Positions 56,364 through 64,000 of a DNA stretch of 64,000 nt are shown in pieces. Origin of the DNA: TMED88 sp964515335 (GTDB taxonomy: Bacteria > Myxococcota_A > UBA9160 > UBA4427). The stretch spans positions 60,504 to 124,503 of the forward strand of contig CAZETS010000001.1 of NCBI GenBank assembly GCA_964515335.1, read 5' to 3'. Numbering within the stretch: the first letter of the stretch is position 1; each line of letters starts with the position of its first letter. A model generated the notes under the pieces. That model had not been told where the DNA came from and made no database searches. It saw only the letters and a list, made by a program, of their open reading frames with translations. A program made the position numbers and the translations under genes.

Positions 56364-57401
56364 ATGGACCCCGCCGGGACAGCCAGCGAGCCCCTCGACG
56401 TGATGGTCACGGGTGCGACCGGCTTCGTCGGTTTCCACACCACCCGTGCACTCTGCGAAGCCGGCCACCGGGTCAGCGCGTTGGTGCGCAGCACCGAGAA
56501 GGCCCGGCGCGTCCTCGAACCGGCGGGCCTCTCCGGCGTGACCGTGATTCGCGGTGACATCACCGACGAGCGGTCGGTCGAGGAGGCGCTCGAAGGCCGC
56601 AACGCGGTCGTTCACTCGGCCGCCATGGTGAGCGTACACGCCCGCGACGCCGACGCGGCGATGCGGACGAACGTTCGAGGCGCCGAGCTCGTGCTCGGGG
56701 GCGCGGTCGAGCAGGGGATCGAACGCATCGTTCACGTCTCGAGCACCACCGCGCTCTTCCGACCGGACGTGCGCGTCATCGACGAGTCGTCACCACTCGG
56801 CAACAACACCCGCGGCTACGGGGCCTCCAAGATCCGCTGCGAGCGCTACGTGCGGGACCTCCAGGACCGCGGGGCGCCGATCCAGATCACCTACCCCGGC
56901 AGCGTGATCGGCCCCGACGACCCGGGGCTGTCGGAGGCCGTGGCCGGAGTGAAGGGAATGGTCGAGAACCGTGCGGTCGTCGTCACGACCAGCGGCATCC
57001 AGTTCATCGACGTGCGCGACATCGCCGAGGCGCATCGGCTCCTGCTCGAGCGGGGCGGTCGGCCCGACCTGTACCTGATGGGCGGCCACTACCTCACCTG
57101 GCCGGACCTCGCCGACACTCTCGAGCGGGTGACGGGCGAGCGCTTTGCGCGCTTCCCGATGCCGGCCATCGTGATGCGCTCGCTGGGACGGGTGCTCGAC
57201 GGCATCGATCGCATCGTCCGGCTCGAGGCTCCGGTGTCCGAAGAGTCGGCCGGTTACGCGACCGACTGGGCGGTGGCCGACGACCGGCACGTGAAGGACA
57301 CGCTGGCGCTCGAGTACCGCCCGCTCGAGGACAGCCTGCGGGACACGATCGACTGGCTCCGCGACTCGGGCCAGCTGGCGCCTCGGTGGCTGCCCTGGTG
57401 A
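56364..57401 (+). CDS. NAD(P)-dependent epimerase/dehydratase (extended SDR)
   Basis: The 345-residue product has the Rossmann motif VTGATGFVGFH, VVHSAAMVSVHA, the substrate-binding YGASK (YxxxK) and ITYPGSVIGPDD. This is the extended SDR layout found in sugar epimerases, steroid dehydrogenases and dihydroflavonol reductases. ATG 56364 is used; a GTG at 56355 is also in frame. It ends 1 bp before the stop of a convergent gene. Confidence 0.85.
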   Translation: MDPAGTASEPLDVMVTGATGFVGFHTTRALCEAGHRVSALVRSTEKARRVLEPAGLSGVTVIRGDITDERSVEEALEGRNAVVHSAAMVSVHARDADAAMRTNVRGAELVLGGAVEQGIERIVHVSSTTALFRPDVRVIDESSPLGNNTRGYGASKIRCERYVRDLQDRGAPIQITYPGSVIGPDDPGLSEAVAGVKGMVENRAVVVTTSGIQFIDVRDIAEAHRLLLERGGRPDLYLMGGHYLTWPDLADTLERVTGERFARFPMPAIVMRSLGRVLDGIDRIVRLEAPVSEESAGYATDWAVADDRHVKDTLALEYRPLEDSLRDTIDWLRDSGQLAPRWLPW

Positions 57402-57402
57402 C

Positions 57403-58380
57403 TCAGAACATGTTGCGCCAGGCCAGCCGCAGCCCGAACTGCAGGTTGTAGCGGAAGCTCGGCGTATCGTAGAAGTAGGTGATGACCTCGGGCGTGTCGG
57501 TGACCGGCAAGGCTCTCGGGTCGGCCACCTCCTCCAGCGTCGTTCCGCCGCGCATCTCGATGCGGCCGTCGCCGACGTTGAAGAGGAAATCACCGGCCAC
57601 GTAGAACACCATGCCGAGGCGCGGGCTCTGGGTCAGGATCAGGTCCGCCTCGAGCCCCGGGCCGAGGTAGTGGAAGTCCTCCTGGGCCGACGTCATCTGG
57701 TTGTGGATGAAGAACGTCGGTACGCCCACCGGACTCTCGATGTCCCGAACGCTCACCAGCTGACCCCTCGCGGCCATCTGCTCGCCGAGGTAGATCACGT
57801 AGGTGCGAAAGCGCAACAGGTCTTCGAGTCCGGGCGTGTCGAACTCGAGCCCCGCACCGAGGTACCAGCCGAATCCCTCGTAGGTGGCCTCGACCAGGCT
57901 GCCCTGTCCGCTGTAAGAGCTGGTCGGGGGATACGGGACCGGCGGCGGCGGCGGATTGGGAGGCGGCGTCGGGTTCGCGCCGGAAATCGCCCGCGCGATG
58001 TCCGCGCTCGGCTGGTTGATGATGAACTCGCCGAGCTGTGCCATCGCGACTTCAGCCGACGGCCCGACCTGTGCCCCGCCGAACGCAACGAACCGCGGCT
58101 CGACGAAGCCGAGGTCGACCTCCGGGCTCGACAAGTCGAGGCCGAGCTTGAACTCAGCGAGTGTCAGGTGGCCGGTGCCGAAGTTCGACTGCCCGACGCC
58201 GCTGATCACCCGACCGTCGCCGTCGAAATTGAAGACGTTGAGCGACATGTCCAGCGCGGGTGACCAGCCGTTCTTCTCCTCGGCGGCCGGCTTCCCGCCG
58301 TCCCCAGCGTCGGCGCTCGCTCCCGCCACCGCGAGCACCGGACAGACCAGCACGATCGCGAGCAGCCAAACCCGTGTCAT
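57403..58380 (-). CDS. Exported, outer-membrane-barrel-like protein (unrecognised)
   Basis: The 325-residue product has a signal peptide ending near GASADA, an acidic linker, alternating aromatic/polar strands with a Pro-rich loop (PPPNPPPPPVP), and ends in LRLAWRNMF. A terminal aromatic is common in beta-barrel outer-membrane proteins. No family is recognised. It ends 1 bp from the SDR gene stop. The start is ATG 58380. Confidence 0.65.
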   Translation of the reverse strand: MTRVWLLAIVLVCPVLAVAGASADAGDGGKPAAEEKNGWSPALDMSLNVFNFDGDGRVISGVGQSNFGTGHLTLAEFKLGLDLSSPEVDLGFVEPRFVAFGGAQVGPSAEVAMAQLGEFIINQPSADIARAISGANPTPPPNPPPPPVPYPPTSSYSGQGSLVEATYEGFGWYLGAGLEFDTPGLEDLLRFRTYVIYLGEQMAARGQLVSVRDIESPVGVPTFFIHNQMTSAQEDFHYLGPGLEADLILTQSPRLGMVFYVAGDFLFNVGDGRIEMRGGTTLEEVADPRALPVTDTPEVITYFYDTPSFRYNLQFGLRLAWRNMF

Positions 58381-58563
58381 CCGTCGACTCCTTGCAGCGG
58401 GCCTCCGGCCCGTGTCCCGCAGTGCTGGCTCTTCCGGCGCCAGCCCATGATATCCCCCACGGACGCGAAGTGGCACCCGCCTCGATCCACCCGCGCATCG
58501 GCCAGACGCGCTCGAATCCGGGGGCGTCGGGCGCCCCGCCGCCCCGGACCGAGAGGTCGCCGA

Positions 58564-59208
58564 TCAGATCGGGAGCGCGCCGGTCCGGCCCTCGAGGGTC
58601 CAGCGGATCATGGGCAGGTGCTGGCGGCCGATGAAGACCTCCTCGCCCACCACGTAGGCGGGCACCTGGTGGAGGCCGAAAGCCCGCAGTTCGTCCTCGA
58701 GCGCGGCCAGCGCGACCGGGCCATCCGAAGCGCACCATGCGGCGAACGAGGCGCCGTCGGCATCCGCCGAATCGACCAGCCGGGCGACCAACTCGACGCT
58801 CGAAGCATCGAGGTCGAGCGACCAATACGCGCCGAACAGCGACCGGAGAAACCCGGGCAGCGCGTCCCGGTGACGGTCGCGCACCCACAGCCAACCCATG
58901 TGGGCCGCGCCGGCGTCGCCGTCGCGATACCACTCGCGCATCACCAGGCCCTGCGCGGCCGAGTAGGTCTCGACCTCCCGGGCGATCGCCTGTGCGCGGA
59001 AGCGGCGGTGCCGGATGCCTCGATCGTCGCCGGGCCCGGGCTCGCTCGGTGGATTGAGGGCGGGCACGGACAGGGGCAGCCAGTTCACGTCGAGGCCCAG
59101 CGACCCGGCGAACTCGAGCGTCGGCGAGAGTGCGAGCGCCGCCAGCGGATAGCGCACATCGAGCACGACGCTGAGCGGCGCGGCCTCGAGATGGGCCGAG
59201 AGCGTCAC
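58564..59208 (-). CDS. DsbA/HCCA-isomerase-like protein, copy 1
   Basis: The 214-residue thioredoxin-fold protein shows VVLDVRYPLAALAL at the N-terminus, and HQVPAYVVGEEVFIGRQHLP at the C-terminus, which is the cis-Pro and helix region of DsbA/HCCA isomerases. It has no CxxC motif. The GTG at 59208 overlaps the stop of the upstream paralogue (GTGA), so the two are translationally coupled. It may be an isomerase or a GST-kappa-like protein; the function is unknown. Confidence 0.75.
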   Translation of the reverse strand: MTLSAHLEAAPLSVVLDVRYPLAALALSPTLEFAGSLGLDVNWLPLSVPALNPPSEPGPGDDRGIRHRRFRAQAIAREVETYSAAQGLVMREWYRDGDAGAAHMGWLWVRDRHRDALPGFLRSLFGAYWSLDLDASSVELVARLVDSADADGASFAAWCASDGPVALAALEDELRAFGLHQVPAYVVGEEVFIGRQHLPMIRWTLEGRTGALPI

Positions 59209-59918
59209 GGAGCGAACCCCCGGTTCGCGACCTCGGGCGGCGGCCCCTCTGCGCCGCCCAGCAGCCAGGCGACGCGCGGCAGGTGCTCGCGCCCGAACCA
59301 CATCTCGTCGCCGACGAGGTAGCTCGGCACGCCGAACACACCGGCAGCGAAGGCCGCCTCGTTGATCTCGTCGTGCTGCGCCCGCCCGGGCCCTTCGAGG
59401 AACGCGCGAAAGCCGTCGGCCGGCGCCCCGGCGCGCGCCACCGCGCCCTCGAGCACGGCGGCGTCGTCGATGTCGAGTTCGCGGCGCCAGAAACGCGGGT
59501 AGACGTCGTCGATGAAGCGATCGAAGACGTCGTCACCGTGCTGCTTTGCATAGAGCATGGCGATGCCGGCCTGGCTCGAGTCCCAGATCTTCACCGTGCC
59601 GCGGACGGTCTTGTCGCGCAGCGACGCGTAGCGCCGCGCGTCGCGGTAGGCGTACTTCACGCCTTTCCACTGCTGCGGACTGCGCTTGCTCTCCGCCACC
59701 TTGCCGCCCTTGTCGAGCCGTGCCGAGCCGAGGTAGCTGGGGATGTCGAGGGTGAAGGGCCGCCAGTCGATCCGCACGCCGAGCGAGGCCGCCATGTCGC
59801 GCGTCGGGTCGATCGCGACGTAGGCGTACGGGCTCTTCAGATCGATGTAGACGGCGAGCGGCGCCTCGCCGCGGAGCTCGGCGAATCGATTCGCGGGCTG
59901 GGCCAAAGAAGGGATCAT
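59205..59918 (-). CDS. 2-hydroxychromene-2-carboxylate isomerase / DsbA-like protein, copy 2
   Basis: The 237-residue product has YIDLKSPYAYVAIDPTRD, the SPYAY motif of HCCA isomerases and kappa-class GSTs, and at the end GVPSYLVGDEMWFGREHLPR. No CxxC is present, so a dithiol role is unlikely. HCCA isomerases act in naphthalene catabolism, but other substrates are possible. The ATG is at 59918. It overlaps copy 1, which it resembles throughout, so the pair is a tandem duplication. Confidence 0.82.
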   Translation of the reverse strand: MIPSLAQPANRFAELRGEAPLAVYIDLKSPYAYVAIDPTRDMAASLGVRIDWRPFTLDIPSYLGSARLDKGGKVAESKRSPQQWKGVKYAYRDARRYASLRDKTVRGTVKIWDSSQAGIAMLYAKQHGDDVFDRFIDDVYPRFWRRELDIDDAAVLEGAVARAGAPADGFRAFLEGPGRAQHDEINEAAFAAGVFGVPSYLVGDEMWFGREHLPRVAWLLGGAEGPPPEVANRGFAP

Positions 59919-60143
59919 CACCAACGGGACGAGGGTATAGCCCGCCCAACTCTCCGAATCCGCCCATCCGACGCGCCCGGAGCCAGCGTGCGACCCGGGC
60001 GTGTGCCGGCCGGGCCGCGACCCTTCGGGAGAGGCCGCCGCGGGCGGCCGCGATGCCACCCCGGCATCGAAGATCGGCAGCGAACCGCCTATTCTCTCGC
60101 CCCCGCCAGCAGCCCGCAGGGGAACGAGAGAGAGTAGAGAGCC

Positions 60144-62375
<2,232 letters not shown>

Positions 62376-62434
62376 GGCGACCGGCGCGCCGTGACGCACT
62401 CCACCGGCCTGCCCGCTCGGCCCTCGGCCCGCCG

Positions 62435-63946
62435 ATGAGGCGCGCCGGCTGGGCGACCGCGGCGACTGCGGCGACCGCAAAGGTGGCGCTGCGCGCCGCC
62501 GGATACGGAATGCTCGGCGTCTTCGTCACCGCCGTCGCGGTGCTCGTCGCCTACGTCGAAGGTCAGCCGGATCTCTCGGTGTGGCACGTCGCCGATCTCG
62601 ACGACGAGTTCCGCGCCGAATCGCCGATTCGAGACTTCCAGGGCTACCTGGCCCTCGAAGAGCGCCTGTTCGAGCAGCTCGATCAACGCGTCGTCGACCG
62701 CATCGCACCGCGGGAGCGCACCCGCATCAACCGCTTCCACCGGGGCAGTCTCGCGGATCCGGGGCGCTGGCCGCGCAACTGGAATCGCAGCTACGAGTGG
62801 CCGGTCGCCTCGGCGCGGGCCGGCGCCCTGCTGATCCACGGCATGTCCGACTCGCCCTACAGCCTGCGCAGCCAGGCCGAGGCGCTGCACGCCGCGGGCG
62901 TCCATGTGCTGGGTCTGCGCGTGCCCGGCCACGGCACCGCGCCGGTGGGGCTGACCGACGTCGCCTGGGAGGACATGGCGGCCGCCGTGACGCTCGCCGC
63001 GCAACACCTGCGCGAGCAGATCGACGGCGCGCCCCTCTACTTCGTCGGCTACTCGAACGGTGCGGCGCTGGCCGTCCGCCACGCACTGACGGCGGCGGAC
63101 GGAGCGGCCACCACGCGCCCCGACCGGCTGGTGCTCTTCTCGCCCGAGATCGGCCTCTCGCCGGTCGCCGCCCTCGCCGTCTGGCAGCAGCGCATCGGCC
63201 GGGTCCTGGGCCTGGAGAAGCTGGCCTGGAAATCCGTAGGACCCGAGGTCGATCCGTACAAGTACCAGTCGTTCGCCATCAACGCGGGCCACCAGGCCCA
63301 CCGCTTGACCCGAGAAATCGCACGACTCGTTGCGGCGGGCGGGCGCGAGGGCACCCTCGAGCGCTTCCCGCCGACGCTGGCCTTCCAGTCGGCGATCGAC
63401 GCCACCGTGTCGACGCGAGCCGTCATCGAGGGCCTCTTCGCCCGGCTACCCGCGCGCGGACACGAACTCGTACTCTTCGACCTGAACCGCGTGGCGGATG
63501 TGGAGAACCTGCTCCGTCACGACCCGAGCGCGGAACTCGCCGCCCTGCTCGATCGCGACGACCTGCCCTTCACCGTGCGGGTCCTGACGAACGAGACCGA
63601 GCAGAGCCGGCAGGTGGTGGTCTCGTCGATCGAATCCGGCCGGACCGAGATCGAGACCGGCCCGCTCGACCTCGCGTGGCCCGCGCAGGTGTTCTCGCTG
63701 TCCCACGTGGCGGTACCCTTTCCGCCGAGCGACGCGCTCTACGGCGACGGTCGCGGCGGCCCGAGCCCGGGCATCCACCTCGGGCAGCTCGCGCTGCGGG
63801 GCGAGCGCGGACTGCTGCAGGTGTCGGCAGCGGAGATGCTGCGGGTGCGCTCGAACCCGTTCCATCCCTGGGTCGAGGGCCGCATGCTCGATTTCCTCGG
63901 GCTCGCGGACGGCGCAGCGCTCACGCACGCGGCTCGGCAGCACTGA
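62435..63946 (+). CDS. Membrane-anchored alpha/beta hydrolase (monoglyceride-lipase-like)
   Basis: The 503-residue product has a transmembrane helix (about 20-42), then an alpha/beta hydrolase with LLIHGMSDSPYSL, the nucleophile elbow GYSNG (Ser207) and a C-terminal LSHVAVPFP likely bearing the His. LGLRVPGHGTAP resembles lysophospholipase/carboxylesterase. ATG 62435 is 59 bp after icd. The substrate is unknown; it may act on lipids at the membrane. Confidence 0.8.
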   Translation: MRRAGWATAATAATAKVALRAAGYGMLGVFVTAVAVLVAYVEGQPDLSVWHVADLDDEFRAESPIRDFQGYLALEERLFEQLDQRVVDRIAPRERTRINRFHRGSLADPGRWPRNWNRSYEWPVASARAGALLIHGMSDSPYSLRSQAEALHAAGVHVLGLRVPGHGTAPVGLTDVAWEDMAAAVTLAAQHLREQIDGAPLYFVGYSNGAALAVRHALTAADGAATTRPDRLVLFSPEIGLSPVAALAVWQQRIGRVLGLEKLAWKSVGPEVDPYKYQSFAINAGHQAHRLTREIARLVAAGGREGTLERFPPTLAFQSAIDATVSTRAVIEGLFARLPARGHELVLFDLNRVADVENLLRHDPSAELAALLDRDDLPFTVRVLTNETEQSRQVVVSSIESGRTEIETGPLDLAWPAQVFSLSHVAVPFPPSDALYGDGRGGPSPGIHLGQLALRGERGLLQVSAAEMLRVRSNPFHPWVEGRMLDFLGLADGAALTHAARQH

Positions 63947-64000
63947 GGACGTGCCCACGAGATTGGTCCTGGCCCACATCTCGCATTACCTCGGGCCATG

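Noticed and set aside
63951..64000. A GTG frame at the right edge that could be the start of another gene.
   Set aside because: Only 16 codons are visible; the GAGGA before it is one base from the GTG, too close for a ribosome site, and no family pattern is seen.

Overview
The window is high-GC DNA (about two thirds or more G+C by eye, with third codon positions almost always G or C). It is densely packed with genes in short operons on both strands. It looks like the chromosome of a diderm, environmental bacterium. Lipoproteins, two periplasmic Do-type proteases, PEP-CTERM-like sorting tails and a candidate outer-membrane barrel point to two membranes. A large c-di-GMP protein, a Ser/Thr kinase, a LLM-family oxidoreductase, a Coq4-like protein and a monomeric isocitrate dehydrogenase would fit a deltaproteobacterial / Myxococcota-like lineage. 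That placement is an inference from gene content; there is no rRNA in the window.

Layout. 1-6703 (minus strand) is one compact housekeeping operon: alr - purH - purD - tsaC - DUF1015 - DciA-like - a truncated Cys-motif protein, with several ATGA overlaps. Divergent from it, 6808-11919 (plus) is thiS - thiG - thiE - pilZ - a 1001-residue PAS-GGDEF-EAL-PilZ protein. A transposase-like remnant (11936-12298) and galK follow, then a 13/14-bp tandem repeat in front of two tandem Do-like proteases. 16917-21424 holds ackA divergent from xsc and an omega-amino acid aminotransferase, together a candidate taurine/sulfoacetaldehyde dissimilation module. clpB follows, then an alpha/beta hydrolase behind a triple 13-bp repeat.

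25476-28075 pairs an Elp3-type radical SAM/GNAT enzyme head to head with a Trm9-like methyltransferase, which suggests wobble-uridine tRNA modification. 28151-36944 carries a thioesterase, a membrane-anchored Ser/Thr kinase, a Sel1-repeat lipoprotein, a PhyH-type dioxygenase, trpS, a class IV aminotransferase and small membrane or orphan proteins. A tRNA-Thr(CGU) gene with a strong terminator separates this from a Coq4-like gene. 38401-41747 is a LLM oxidoreductase - amidohydrolase - SGNH hydrolase run, followed by a TetR regulator with its own palindrome.

42635-53692 is rich in exported proteins: a PEP-CTERM-like protein, a lipoprotein hydrolase, an 11-residue-repeat protein, a c-type cytochrome beside a urate-oxidase-N-terminal membrane protein, and a giant beta-propeller / di-heme / calcium-repeat protein. 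Between the last two lies a patch of decayed genes: an acyl-CoA ligase tail and a frameshifted thiolase. The right end holds an HD hydrolase, a GSA-like aminotransferase, an SDR epimerase, a candidate outer-membrane protein, two overlapping DsbA/HCCA-isomerase-like genes, monomeric icd and a membrane-anchored alpha/beta hydrolase.

No phage, integrase, CRISPR array or rRNA was seen.
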